A program made the translations under genes and the position numbers. 64,000 nucleotides of DNA from Psychroflexus longus. Lineage in GTDB: Bacteria; Bacteroidota; Bacteroidia; Flavobacteriales; Flavobacteriaceae. This document shows, piece after piece, positions 8,228 through 17,545 of this stretch. A model generated the notes under the pieces. It worked only from the letters and a program-made list of their open reading frames with translations, did not search any database and was not told the origin of the DNA. The stretch's first letter is position 1. Each line of letters begins with the position of its first letter. The stretch lies in assembly GCF_020164595.1 (NCBI RefSeq), contig NZ_JAIQZE010000005.1, positions 62,001-126,000 of the forward strand, read 5' to 3'.

Positions 8228-9808
8228 TTATTTCCTCCCCGGCTGCTTGATTTCATAACCAGATTTAGTTTTGTCTTCTTTCACCATTTGCTTTACATCT
8301 TCCAGCAATTGTTGAGCATCGTAAATGATTCCGTCTTTGATGGTGTATTTCACACCGCCAACTCGAGTCACTTCATTGTCTTCAGTTAATTTGATGGCGC
8401 CAGTGCCGTAAAGCACTTTCAAATTTTCTAATGGGTTTTCTTCGACGATTACAAAATCAGCTAGTTTCCCTACTTCAACGGTTCCAATTTTATCTTCCAT
8501 GCCTAGCGCCTCCGCTCCGTTGAGTGTGGCTGACATCATAATTTCCAAAGGATGAAATCCAGCTTCTCTTAGTAGTTCCAATTCACGAACATATGCAAAA
8601 CCATAGAGTTGAAATATAAATCCAGAATCAGACCCCGTGGTCACTCGGCCACCTCTGTTTTTGTATTCGTTGACAAAGGTCATCCACAGTTGATAGTTTT
8701 TTCTCCAGGTCGTTTCTTCTTCGGTTCCCCAATAATGCCAATGTGAGCCGTGTGAAATTTTACTAGGCTGGTAGAATTCCCAAAGCGAAGGCAATGTGTA
8801 TTCCTCATGCCATTCTGCTCGGCTGGTTCTCATCAAATCTCGGTTAGCCTCATAAATATTAAAAGTAGGATCTATGGTAAAATCCAGCTCCAGCAATTCA
8901 TTCATGACTTCGTTCCATTTGTCGGAATATGGCGGAGCTGCTTGTTCCCACAATTCGCCTGCACCTGCAAATCGGTCTTGTTCGTTGTTATAATTGTAAT
9001 CTAGTTTATAATGCTGAACAGTTCTGTCTGTAAACAAAGCTTCTGGTAAGCCATACCAGTGCTCCATGCTGGTAAGACCAGCTCTTGCAGAATTCAGTAC
9101 ATTCCATCGGGCAACGTTCATTTGAGCGTGGTGCATAGCAGAACGCAATCCCAATCTTTTATTTTCTTCAAGTGCAGTTTGCATAATTTCTGGTCTGGCG
9201 CCGAAAAATTTAATGCCATCTGCTCCTTTTTTAGCATTTTCATTCACCCATTCTTTAGCCATTTTAGGCGAACTTATTTCTTTTTCACTCCCTTGTCCGA
9301 AGGCTGTGTAAGCCAAAATTCTTGGGGCTGTGATTTCGTTTTTAGCAGATTTTTTCTTGTGTTCCAGCACCCAGTCCAGTCCATTGCCCGCTGAAGGATC
9401 ACGGATGGTTGTTATCCCGTGCCCCATCCAAAGTTTAAAAACATACTCCGCAGGAGTGCCTTGAGCTTCCCCGCCAATATGCCCGTGCATATCTACAAAG
9501 CCTGGCATCAAATACATGCCGGAAGCATCGAGTTCCTTACCCCCAGATTTGAGCTGAGGTCTATTATCTTCTTTAATCTCTACCCCGGGATATCCCACGG
9601 TTTTAACTTCAGTAATTTTATTTTGCTCCACGACAATATCAACAGGTCCTGTGGGTGGTGCACCATTTCCATTGATTAGCGTAACTCCGCGTATAATCAG
9701 TTGTGACCAAGGGCCCTCTCCTTCAGCTCTCTCTGGAGCACTTTCGATTTGTGACCAAGCCGTAACTTGAATTAACAAAACACATAGCGATAGTAATAGC
9801 TTTTTCAT
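8228..9808 (-). CDS. secreted amidohydrolase (imidazolonepropionase-like metal hydrolase)
   Basis: A 526-residue protein with a signal peptide cut after about residue 20 (TAWSQ), so periplasmic. It follows the amidohydrolase plan: an N-terminal beta sandwich, GFVDMHGHIG with the HxH metal ligands, GADGIKFFG with the likely carboxylated lysine, SAMHHAQ and SMEHWYG with further histidines, TTGSDSGF with the catalytic aspartate, and the C-terminal GTVEVGKLADFVI that closes the sandwich. Relatives include prolidase-like and beta-aspartyl dipeptidase-like enzymes; the substrate is open. It is monocistronic. Confidence 0.85.
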   Translation of the reverse strand: MKKLLLSLCVLLIQVTAWSQIESAPERAEGEGPWSQLIIRGVTLINGNGAPPTGPVDIVVEQNKITEVKTVGYPGVEIKEDNRPQLKSGGKELDASGMYLMPGFVDMHGHIGGEAQGTPAEYVFKLWMGHGITTIRDPSAGNGLDWVLEHKKKSAKNEITAPRILAYTAFGQGSEKEISSPKMAKEWVNENAKKGADGIKFFGARPEIMQTALEENKRLGLRSAMHHAQMNVARWNVLNSARAGLTSMEHWYGLPEALFTDRTVQHYKLDYNYNNEQDRFAGAGELWEQAAPPYSDKWNEVMNELLELDFTIDPTFNIYEANRDLMRTSRAEWHEEYTLPSLWEFYQPSKISHGSHWHYWGTEEETTWRKNYQLWMTFVNEYKNRGGRVTTGSDSGFIFQLYGFAYVRELELLREAGFHPLEIMMSATLNGAEALGMEDKIGTVEVGKLADFVIVEENPLENLKVLYGTGAIKLTEDNEVTRVGGVKYTIKDGIIYDAQQLLEDVKQMVKEDKTKSGYEIKQPGRK

Positions 9809-10060
9809 AATTTAATTTTTTTCAAAAAATAAAGGTAAGAAAGTTTATGAGCATGAAAACCAATCCCTCCACTAGTAACTGTTCTTGAAAATTTATAATA
9901 AATCGAAGATTGAATTCATTATGCATTATTATTTCTTTTGATTTTAATACTACTGACTTAAAGGTTTTGCGATAATTTTTAAGACATTTAAGTTAAGTTA
10001 ATAGATTAGTAATCAGCTTGAAGTTAACTTTGCACCTCAAGACAAGAAGAAAATTTTAGA

Positions 10061-11839
10061 ATGGCTAAAAGAAAAAAGGAATCTGACCTTCCCAAAGTAA
10101 AACTGAACAAAGAAAACCTTAAGAAATCTTTACGCCTCTTTTCCTACATCGGACCCCACAAATGGAAGCTGATCATCGGGATGATTTTCCTGGGATTCAC
10201 AGGTCTTACAGCTTTGCTTTTTCCAAAATTGATGGGGGATCTCATCGAGACTGCAGATTTTAATGCCGATGAGATCAATAGAATGGGACTTATTCTGCTA
10301 GGACTCTTTACAGCTCAAGCTGTGTTTTCCTTTTTCCGGGTCGTTCTATTTGTGAATGTGACCGAAAATATGCTTTCTGCTATAAGACAAGATACTTACA
10401 ATACCTTGGTAAAAATGCCAATGCAGTTCTTTTCCTCTCGACGCGTTAGCGAATTAAATAGTCGCGTAGCCGCAGATATTTCTCAAATTCAAGATACTTT
10501 TACCACAGGCATTGCCGAGTTTTTAAGGCAAATGATCATTGTGATTGGCGGAATAACGGCCCTATTCTTTACTTCAGTTAAACTGTCTCTGTTGATGTTG
10601 GCAACCATTCCCATATTTGCTATAGTTGCTGTGTTTTTTGGTAAATTCATCAAAAAATTATCTAAGGAAACTCAGGATAAAGTAGCCGATTCCAATACCA
10701 TTGTAGGAGAAAGTTTGCAAGGCATTGCCAATGTAAAAGCTTTTACGAACGAAGCTTTTGAAATGCTGAGGTACAAATTTGCCGTTAACGATATCAAGAA
10801 AATAGCCATCAAAGGAGGCTTGGCACGTGGCGCTTTTTCATCATTTATCATCTTCTGTATTTTTGGGGCTATCGTGCTTTTAGTATGGTACGCTGTCAAA
10901 CTTCAGAATGTTGGAGAACTGACTCAATCCGAATTGATCACCTTTATTCTTTATACGATATTCGTTGGCGCCTCCATTGGAGGATTACCGATCCAATACG
11001 CGCAAATTCAAAAAGCAATTGGCGCCACAGAACGGGTTTTTGATTTGATAGATGAAGAGCCGGAAGTGATTATAGAAAACTCCACACCTCAGCCTATTCA
11101 CGGTAAACTGAGTTTTAAGAATCTAAAATTTGCCTATCCTACCCGACCAGAACTCACTGTTCTAAAAAACATAAGCTTTGAGGCCAAAGAAGGCGAAACT
11201 GTTGCTATAGTTGGTCCTAGTGGAGCTGGAAAATCTACGATAGCCTCTTTGATTTTAAGATTTTATGAGCCTCAGGATGGACAGATGTTATTGGATGATG
11301 TGCCAGCTTCAGAATTTACCTTGCACGATTTAAGAAGCCAGATGGCTATTGTCCCGCAGGATATTTTACTTTTTGGAGGAACCATAAAAGAAAATATTGC
11401 TTACGGAAAGCCTGAAGCAAGTAATGAAGAGATATTGGAAGCCGCCAAAAAAGCCAATGCTCACGAATTTATCATGTCGTTTCCAGAGCAATATGAAACC
11501 ATTGTAGGTGAACGTGGCGTTCAGCTTTCTGGAGGTCAGCGTCAACGAGTGGCAATTGCCAGGGCCGTTTTGAAAAATCCGGTGATTTTAATTCTGGATG
11601 AAGCGACAAGCTCGCTGGATTCAGAATCTGAAAAGCTGGTACAAGATGCGTTAGATAAGTTGATGCAAGGCAGAACGTCTTTTGTAATTGCTCACCGCTT
11701 ATCCACGATCAAAAATGCAGAACAGATATTAGTTTTAGAAGACGGAGAGATAATTGAAAGAGGAACTCACGCTGATCTTTTAGAAAAAGAAAATGGATTG
11801 TATCACAAATTGATTCAGTTGCAAATGGAGCTCAACTAG
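10061..11839 (+). CDS. ABC exporter, fused membrane and ATPase domains (MsbA-like)
   Basis: A 592-residue half-transporter. Residues 30-320 form the six-helix membrane domain of the type IV exporter family, and residues 345-590 the ATPase domain: Walker A GPSGAGKST (385-393), Q loop IVPQD, signature LSGGQRQ (from 489), Walker B VILILDEA, and H loop AHRLST. It would act as a homodimer in the inner membrane. Relatives export lipids or drugs. A promoter-like TAACTTTG lies at 10025-10032. It is not in an operon. Confidence 0.88.
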   Translation: MAKRKKESDLPKVKLNKENLKKSLRLFSYIGPHKWKLIIGMIFLGFTGLTALLFPKLMGDLIETADFNADEINRMGLILLGLFTAQAVFSFFRVVLFVNVTENMLSAIRQDTYNTLVKMPMQFFSSRRVSELNSRVAADISQIQDTFTTGIAEFLRQMIIVIGGITALFFTSVKLSLLMLATIPIFAIVAVFFGKFIKKLSKETQDKVADSNTIVGESLQGIANVKAFTNEAFEMLRYKFAVNDIKKIAIKGGLARGAFSSFIIFCIFGAIVLLVWYAVKLQNVGELTQSELITFILYTIFVGASIGGLPIQYAQIQKAIGATERVFDLIDEEPEVIIENSTPQPIHGKLSFKNLKFAYPTRPELTVLKNISFEAKEGETVAIVGPSGAGKSTIASLILRFYEPQDGQMLLDDVPASEFTLHDLRSQMAIVPQDILLFGGTIKENIAYGKPEASNEEILEAAKKANAHEFIMSFPEQYETIVGERGVQLSGGQRQRVAIARAVLKNPVILILDEATSSLDSESEKLVQDALDKLMQGRTSFVIAHRLSTIKNAEQILVLEDGEIIERGTHADLLEKENGLYHKLIQLQMELN

Positions 11840-11980
11840 CTTTAAATGTACTAAGTCATTAATTGAAATTCAAACCAAAATTCTAACTGGATTAAATTCA
11901 GAAAAAAATCATTTCAACAAAGTATTGCCTTAATGTAATTTTATAATTTAGAGTCTTTTAATTCTCAATACACAATCACT

Positions 11981-13216
11981 ATGTCACCATTAAAAACGTC
12001 TTTTCCAAAAGGTAAAATGAAAATTGTTATTTTGGAAAGTATAAGTCAATCGGCTGTAGAATCTTTTAAAAAGGCTGGGTATACTCAAATCGAACAGTAT
12101 CCTGGTGCTTTATCTGGTGAAGAATTGGATGAAGTTTTGAAAGATGCAAAAGTGGTTTGTGTGAGGTCCAAAACGCAACTGACGGAGGAGGTTATTCAAA
12201 AAGCCAAAAAGTTAGTCGCCATTGGTTGTTTCTGTATTGGTACCAATCAGGTTGATCTGGATGCTGCTAATAAAGCTGGTGTCTGCGTTTTCAATGCGCC
12301 GTTTAGCAACACGAGGTCTGTGGCAGAGTTGGTGATTGCCTCTGCTATTATGTTGATAAGACGTATCCCAGACAAAGATAAAGCGGCTCACGCCGGAGAA
12401 TGGGATAAAGATTCTACCAATGCCCATGAAATTCGAGGCAAGAAACTTGGCGTTGTAGGCTATGGTCATATTGGTTCTCAGGTCTCGATTTTGGCCGAAG
12501 CCATGGGATTGAAGGTGTTTTATTATGACGTGGAAAATAAATTACCACTGGGAAATGCCGAAGAAGTCACCGATCTTAAAACTCTAATTGAAGATTGTGA
12601 TTTGATCACGCTTCATGTGCCAGGAACCAATGGAACCAAAAATCTTTTTGATAAACAAGTTTTGAGCTGGTTTAACAAGGGGCAGATGTTGATCAACATG
12701 AGCCGTGGTAATGTAGTAGACATTGAAGCTTTGAAAACAGCTTTGGAAGATGGACGAATTGGTGGAGCAGCCGTTGATGTTTTTCCTGAAGAGCCAAAGA
12801 ACAAAGCTGAAAAGTTTTCTTCACCACTTCAGAATATTTCTAATGTTATTCTGACGCCGCACATTGGTGGTTCGACAGAAGAAGCCCAATGGAATATCGG
12901 TCTGGATGTGTCAGCAAAATTGATAAAATACATTGAAAGTGGTTCAAGCATTGGTAGTCATTCCATTCCAGAACTGTCCTTACCAAAAATGGAAGACACA
13001 CATAGAATACTCCATATTCATAAAAATGTTTCCGGAGTCCTTTCTGAAATTAACTCCAAGATCTCAAAGCTGGATGTAAACATCCTGGGACAGTATCTGA
13101 GCACTAATATTGATGTAGGTTATGTTGTACTGGACATTGCTAAAAACGACTCTCTAGACACCTTAAAAGAGCTGAGGCAAATAGAACATACCATAAAAGT
13201 AAGGATACTTTATTAG
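11981..13216 (+). CDS. serA: D-3-phosphoglycerate dehydrogenase
   Basis: This enzyme oxidises 3-phosphoglycerate to 3-phosphohydroxypyruvate, the first step of serine synthesis. At 411 residues it is as long as E. coli SerA. Features: catalytic-domain start at KIVILESIS, Rossmann motif GVVGYGHIGSQ (about 156-166), MSRGNVVD with its active-site arginine region, HIGGSTEEAQ with the catalytic histidine, and a C-terminal ACT domain (about 335-411, ILHIHKNVSGVLSEINSKI) that gives serine feedback. The rest of the serine pathway is not nearby. Confidence 0.92.
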   Translation: MSPLKTSFPKGKMKIVILESISQSAVESFKKAGYTQIEQYPGALSGEELDEVLKDAKVVCVRSKTQLTEEVIQKAKKLVAIGCFCIGTNQVDLDAANKAGVCVFNAPFSNTRSVAELVIASAIMLIRRIPDKDKAAHAGEWDKDSTNAHEIRGKKLGVVGYGHIGSQVSILAEAMGLKVFYYDVENKLPLGNAEEVTDLKTLIEDCDLITLHVPGTNGTKNLFDKQVLSWFNKGQMLINMSRGNVVDIEALKTALEDGRIGGAAVDVFPEEPKNKAEKFSSPLQNISNVILTPHIGGSTEEAQWNIGLDVSAKLIKYIESGSSIGSHSIPELSLPKMEDTHRILHIHKNVSGVLSEINSKISKLDVNILGQYLSTNIDVGYVVLDIAKNDSLDTLKELRQIEHTIKVRILY

Positions 13217-13239
13217 TAAAAAAATATTTAACTGAGTAC

Positions 13240-13881
13240 TTATCTGGTCTTTAACCAGCCAGTAATACTTAGTCTTTCCTCGTTGAGGACTTCTTTTACT
13301 TCATGTTCAAGAACCTGGCTTTCAAAAATGACAACTCTTCCTGGTAACGGATATATTGTGATTTCTTCTTTTCCTTTTGGATATAAGATGAGTTCTCCTC
13401 CATTGGTCGTTTTCCAAGAATTATCGTTGAGGTAGCACACCATAGAAAGCTTACGTCTATCATCATTTTGAAAGGTATCTATATGCTTTTGATAAAAAGT
13501 TCCTTTGGGATAGACTGCATAATGAAACTCTTGATGTAAAAGTCCCATAAAACAAGTTCTGTTCAAATAGTCTTTAAAATGATGAATCTGTTGAAAAAAA
13601 CGCTTTTCTACTGAATTTGCTTTGAGTTCGTCTATCCATTGGATATAATCTCCACGGATGCTTTTTTCGATTGATTCATTTACCCTATTTCCAATAGCAG
13701 CCTTTTTAAGATTGCTTTGATTGTATAAAGTTTTAAGTTCAATTCTTAAAAGGTCTACCAGAGATTCTTCAAGAAAAGTATCACATATGGAATAGCCTTG
13801 TTCTAAAATATCAGAAATAATGAGCTCATAAAGAGGGTTTTCAACTGAAGAAATAGCCTCTGTCAAAAGTGTTTTAGTCAT
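13240..13881 (-). CDS. 2-oxoglutarate/Fe(II)-dependent dioxygenase (prolyl 4-hydroxylase type)
   Basis: A 213-residue protein whose C-terminal half has the double-stranded beta-helix signature: HIDTF (HxD iron ligands), then GGELILYPKG, the distal histidine in LEHEVKEV, and the 2-oxoglutarate-binding arginine in ERLSITGWLK. The N-terminal half is helical. It is cytosolic with no signal peptide. Relatives hydroxylate proline or other protein residues, for example on ribosomal or elongation-factor proteins; the target here is unknown. It converges with serA, 23 bases away. Confidence 0.8.
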   Translation of the reverse strand: MTKTLLTEAISSVENPLYELIISDILEQGYSICDTFLEESLVDLLRIELKTLYNQSNLKKAAIGNRVNESIEKSIRGDYIQWIDELKANSVEKRFFQQIHHFKDYLNRTCFMGLLHQEFHYAVYPKGTFYQKHIDTFQNDDRRKLSMVCYLNDNSWKTTNGGELILYPKGKEEITIYPLPGRVVIFESQVLEHEVKEVLNEERLSITGWLKTR

Positions 13882-14231
13882 CTGAGATCGTTAAAATATA
13901 ATTTTCAAATTTAGTTTTTTAATACTTTAGGCTGTTCTAATTTTTTGATTCTTCGCTGAGGATTTTTTTCTTGATTTTCAAACTCAAAATTCAATGCTAT
14001 TTTCATTGCTAAATAACCTTACTTGTTTCTTGGGAAATGATTTTGCCTAACAGAACCTCTAAAAGCTCACTTGATATTCGTATTCTTTTTTTGTTTGCCC
14101 TCTAGCACTAGACTATTGGTCAGAGAAAACCATCAATTATTTTTTTCACTTAGAAGTATTGAGAGACTTTTTGAAGACTTGAGAATCAAAAATGAATGTA
14201 ATCCCGTAACCTTATAATTTTATAATTCCAG

Positions 14232-14239
14232 TATCTTTG
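14232..14239 (+). promoter_or_regulatory. -7 box of a putative queD promoter
   Basis: TATCTTTG matches the Bacteroidota -7 consensus TAnnTTTG and lies 17 bases before the queD start; a good -33 TTG is not obvious. Apart from this the gap 13882-14256 holds nothing I can support. Confidence 0.4.
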
Positions 14240-14256
14240 CAGCAATATTTGAGATT

Positions 14257-14709
14257 ATGGCAAAAATTAGAATTACCAAACAATTTACGTTCGAAACTGC
14301 TCACGCTCTTTACGGTTACGACGGGAAATGTAAAAATGTTCACGGGCATAGTTACAGTCTGGATGTGACTGTTATAGGAAATCCTATAACCGATATAAGC
14401 AATGTCAAATGTGGAATGGTGATTGACTTTGGCGACCTCAAACGAATTGTGAAAACCGAGGTTGTAGACGTTATGGATCACGCTATTCTACTCAATAAAA
14501 ACACGCCGCATATTGAACTCGCAGAGTATTTAAAATCTTCCGGACATAATGTTGTTCTTGTAGATTATCAACCCACAAGTGAAAATATGATAGCTGATTT
14601 TGCTGAAAAGATTTCTAAAAAGTTAGCTAAAGACATCAAGTTACATTCCCTCAAACTTAGAGAAACCGGAACTGCTTTCGCAGAATGGTACGCCAGTGAT
14701 AATAGTTAA
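14257..14709 (+). CDS. queD: 6-carboxy-5,6,7,8-tetrahydropterin synthase
   Basis: QueD converts dihydroneopterin triphosphate to carboxytetrahydropterin in the queuosine (preQ0) pathway; 6-pyruvoyl-tetrahydropterin synthase is the homologous alternative. At 150 residues it is a single T-fold subunit. Visible motifs: zinc-binding His in FETAHAL, KCKNVHGHSY with the catalytic Cys and two more zinc histidines, DHAILLN, and RETGTAFAEWY with the pterin-binding glutamate. It overlaps the convergent PBP gene by four bases. Other queuosine genes are absent from the window. Confidence 0.88.
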   Translation: MAKIRITKQFTFETAHALYGYDGKCKNVHGHSYSLDVTVIGNPITDISNVKCGMVIDFGDLKRIVKTEVVDVMDHAILLNKNTPHIELAEYLKSSGHNVVLVDYQPTSENMIADFAEKISKKLAKDIKLHSLKLRETGTAFAEWYASDNS

Positions 14710-17030
14710 AAGTCTATTTCAAATTCTGTGGTCTCTTCTTTTTCTTCGCCTGTTTCATCTTCAGAAAATTCGTCACAATCAACTTGAATACTAAGATTAT
14801 CGGGTCTTTCAAACTTTTCTTTTGAAACATCCAAGCTTTCATCCGCATAAATATCCTTCATGTACATCCCCCAGATAGGTAAAGCTAAGGTTGCTCCCTG
14901 ACCGTAAGCGATAGTTTCAAATCTTACACTTCTGTCTTCACCGCCTACCCAAACGCCTGTAGCAAGGTTGGGCACCATTCCAATAAACCAACCATCACTT
15001 TGGTTTTGTGTGGTTCCTGTTTTTCCTGCGATATCATTCTCAAAAGCATAAGGATATCCGGTCACAGCTCTTTTATAAGGTTCGCTATTTTTAGCATAAT
15101 CAGAATTTGATTTTAGTCGTCTACCAGAACCAGATTGAGTAACCCCTTCTAATAACTGTATAGTAACATAAGCTGCTTCTTCACTTAAGACATCACGACT
15201 TTGCGGCTGATGTTGGTAAAGAATAGTTCCGTTTTTATCTTCTATACGCTGTATGGCATAAGGCTTTACGTAAACGCCTTTGTTGGCAAATGCACTATAA
15301 GCCGAAACCATGTCGTAAACACTTATATCTGCAGTACCCAAAGCTATAGCAGCAACAGGTTGTATTCGTGATGTATCAATGCCTAACTTGTCAATTAAAT
15401 TGATGACACTTTCGGGACCAGTCCTGTCAATTACTCTGGCTGTGATAGTATTGATAGATTCGGCCAAAGCTTGTTTCAAAGTCTTTATACCTCCATAATC
15501 ATCATCACCGCCAGCGTTGGAGGGCGTCCAGTCTTCGGTAACACCATGTTTTCCTTTAGGTATGGTATAAGGTGTATTAGGAAATTCCTTACACGGCGAA
15601 TAATGCAATTGATCTATTGCAGTAGCATACACAAATGGTTTGAAGGTAGACCCCACTTGACGTTTTGCCTGTTTAACATGCTCGTATTTAAAAAACTTAT
15701 AATTTACACCACCTACCCAGGCTTTTATCTCTCCGGTTTGTGGAGTCATGGACATCATTCCAGTATTCAAAAATGATTTGTAATATCTGATAGAATCCTT
15801 TGGAGTCATTAAGGTATCAATTGGGCCATTCCAAGAAAATAAGCGCATTTCGCGTTTTCTGTTAAAGGTAGCCATGATAGAATCTTCTTCAATTCCTCTT
15901 CGCTTCATTCTTTTGTAGCGGTCAGAATTTCTCATTCCCTTTTTAAGAATGCTTTCTATTTCTGAAGCATCAATACTTCTGAAGGGAGCTGTTTTGTTAT
16001 TTTGATTTTGACGATCAAATTCTTTCTGCAGATTTTTGAGATGTTTCTCAACTGCTGTTTCAGCATAGGCTTGCATTTTATAATCTACCGAGGTGTAGAT
16101 TTTTAATCCATCTCTATACATACTGTAAGAACTCCCATCTGGTTTCGGATTATCCTCAATCCAGTCTTTCATAAATTCCTGGACGTAAGCTCGAAAGTAG
16201 GTCGCAATACCATCGTCGTGCTCTTCTGGAGAAAAGTAAGTTACAAGCGGTAAATCCTGTAGAGAATCTTTCACTTTTTGATTAATAAATCCATTTTTCT
16301 CCATTTGTTTTAAGACCTGATTTCTTCTTTGTTCAGAATTCTCTTTGAACTGGTCTTTTACAGGATTATAAAGAATAGGATTTTTCAACATAGCTACCAG
16401 TGTAGCAGATTCTTCTACCGTAAGATCTTTAGGTTCTTTTGAAAAATAAATTCTTGAAGCAGAACGTATCCCAACAGCCTGATACAAAAAATCAAACTTG
16501 TTTAGGTACATCGTGATAATTTCATTTTTGGTGTATTGTTCTTCTAGTCGAATTGCAATCACCCATTCTTTTACTTTTTGAATTATCCTATTGAAAGTTC
16601 CACTCTTGTTGGGGTCTGTAAACAAAAGTTTGGAAAGTTGTTGTGTAATTGTACTTGCACCACCTCTTTTACCAAGATAAATAGCAGCTCTCAAGGTACC
16701 TCTGGCGTCTATACCGGAATGGCTGTAAAATCTTTCGTCTTCGGTTGCAACAAGAGCGTTGATGAGATGATCTGGAAGATCTTCGTAATTGATGGGAGTT
16801 CTGTTCTCTTTAAAGTACTTTCCAAGAGTTTGCCCGTCCGCAGAAATTACTTCTGTAGCAAGATTTGTTTCTGGATTTTCAAGTTCTTCAAAAGTAGGCA
16901 TAGGTCCTAACGCACCCCAACTAGCCAGAAGGAAAATAAAGATAACACTTAGGATTCCTACAAAGAATACTATCCAAAAGCCAAGTATATATTTCTTGAA
17001 TCCCTTTTTTGGTGTTGATGTTTTACTCAT
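14706..17030 (-). CDS. class A penicillin-binding protein (PBP1A-like)
   Basis: A bifunctional peptidoglycan glycosyltransferase/transpeptidase of 774 residues. There is one N-terminal membrane anchor (about residues 13-35). The GT51 domain shows ATEDERFYSHSG with its catalytic glutamate and GASTITQQLSK; the transpeptidase domain shows STFK with nucleophile Ser461, the SIN-type motif (ESINT) and KTGTT near residue 670. The acidic C-terminal tail (DETGEEKEETTEFE) is typical of the flavobacterial form. It is the last gene of ricT-gldH-PBP on the minus strand. Confidence 0.93.
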   Translation of the reverse strand: MSKTSTPKKGFKKYILGFWIVFFVGILSVIFIFLLASWGALGPMPTFEELENPETNLATEVISADGQTLGKYFKENRTPINYEDLPDHLINALVATEDERFYSHSGIDARGTLRAAIYLGKRGGASTITQQLSKLLFTDPNKSGTFNRIIQKVKEWVIAIRLEEQYTKNEIITMYLNKFDFLYQAVGIRSASRIYFSKEPKDLTVEESATLVAMLKNPILYNPVKDQFKENSEQRRNQVLKQMEKNGFINQKVKDSLQDLPLVTYFSPEEHDDGIATYFRAYVQEFMKDWIEDNPKPDGSSYSMYRDGLKIYTSVDYKMQAYAETAVEKHLKNLQKEFDRQNQNNKTAPFRSIDASEIESILKKGMRNSDRYKRMKRRGIEEDSIMATFNRKREMRLFSWNGPIDTLMTPKDSIRYYKSFLNTGMMSMTPQTGEIKAWVGGVNYKFFKYEHVKQAKRQVGSTFKPFVYATAIDQLHYSPCKEFPNTPYTIPKGKHGVTEDWTPSNAGGDDDYGGIKTLKQALAESINTITARVIDRTGPESVINLIDKLGIDTSRIQPVAAIALGTADISVYDMVSAYSAFANKGVYVKPYAIQRIEDKNGTILYQHQPQSRDVLSEEAAYVTIQLLEGVTQSGSGRRLKSNSDYAKNSEPYKRAVTGYPYAFENDIAGKTGTTQNQSDGWFIGMVPNLATGVWVGGEDRSVRFETIAYGQGATLALPIWGMYMKDIYADESLDVSKEKFERPDNLSIQVDCDEFSEDETGEEKEETTEFEIDF

Positions 17031-17047
17031 AATAATTTAAAAAAACA

Positions 17048-17545
17048 TTAATTTTCAGTCGGTTTGATGGTTTCCAAATGTACACCAAAGTCCATTATTC
17101 CGTGCAATGTATCCAGCGCTTCTACTTTTTCAAACTTACGCATGGCGTGCTTTACTTCTAAAGTATAATCTCCTTTTTCAGTAAAAATTACATTTGATTT
17201 ATACCACAATTTACTCTCTTTTACACTTCCGAAACCTTTGCCCATTAACTCTCCGTCAGATTCAGCCATTTCATATTCCAAAGTATCTCCAATTTGTTTC
17301 CCATTGGGAAATGAAATGTTGGCGATGAGGTATAGATTGTTGAATTCATAATCCTGGTTCACTCTTGTCACAAAAAATAAATCGTATGGTTTGATGGTGT
17401 CTGGTGCTTGAATATCAAACATCAAAGTATCACTTTTGAACCAGCCATAATCAAAACTTTTATAATCAGAATACATGACATTATCCTGACAGCTGACTAA
17501 AAACACACAAAAGCCAACCAGAAAGCAGAGTTTATGAGTTTGCAT
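17048..17545 (-). CDS. gldH: gliding motility lipoprotein GldH
   Basis: GldH is a lipoprotein needed for gliding and for the type IX secretion machinery of Bacteroidota. The start used here (ATG at 17545) gives a clean lipoprotein signal, MQTHKLCFLVGFCVFLVSC; an in-frame ATG 24 codons upstream would bury it behind a charged extension. The mature part contains SDTLMFDIQAPDTIKPYDLF and ISFPNGKQIGDTLEYEM, typical of the family. It overlaps the end of ricT by 14 bases and precedes the PBP gene by 17, so the three are probably co-transcribed. Confidence 0.88.
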   Translation of the reverse strand: MQTHKLCFLVGFCVFLVSCQDNVMYSDYKSFDYGWFKSDTLMFDIQAPDTIKPYDLFFVTRVNQDYEFNNLYLIANISFPNGKQIGDTLEYEMAESDGELMGKGFGSVKESKLWYKSNVIFTEKGDYTLEVKHAMRKFEKVEALDTLHGIMDFGVHLETIKPTEN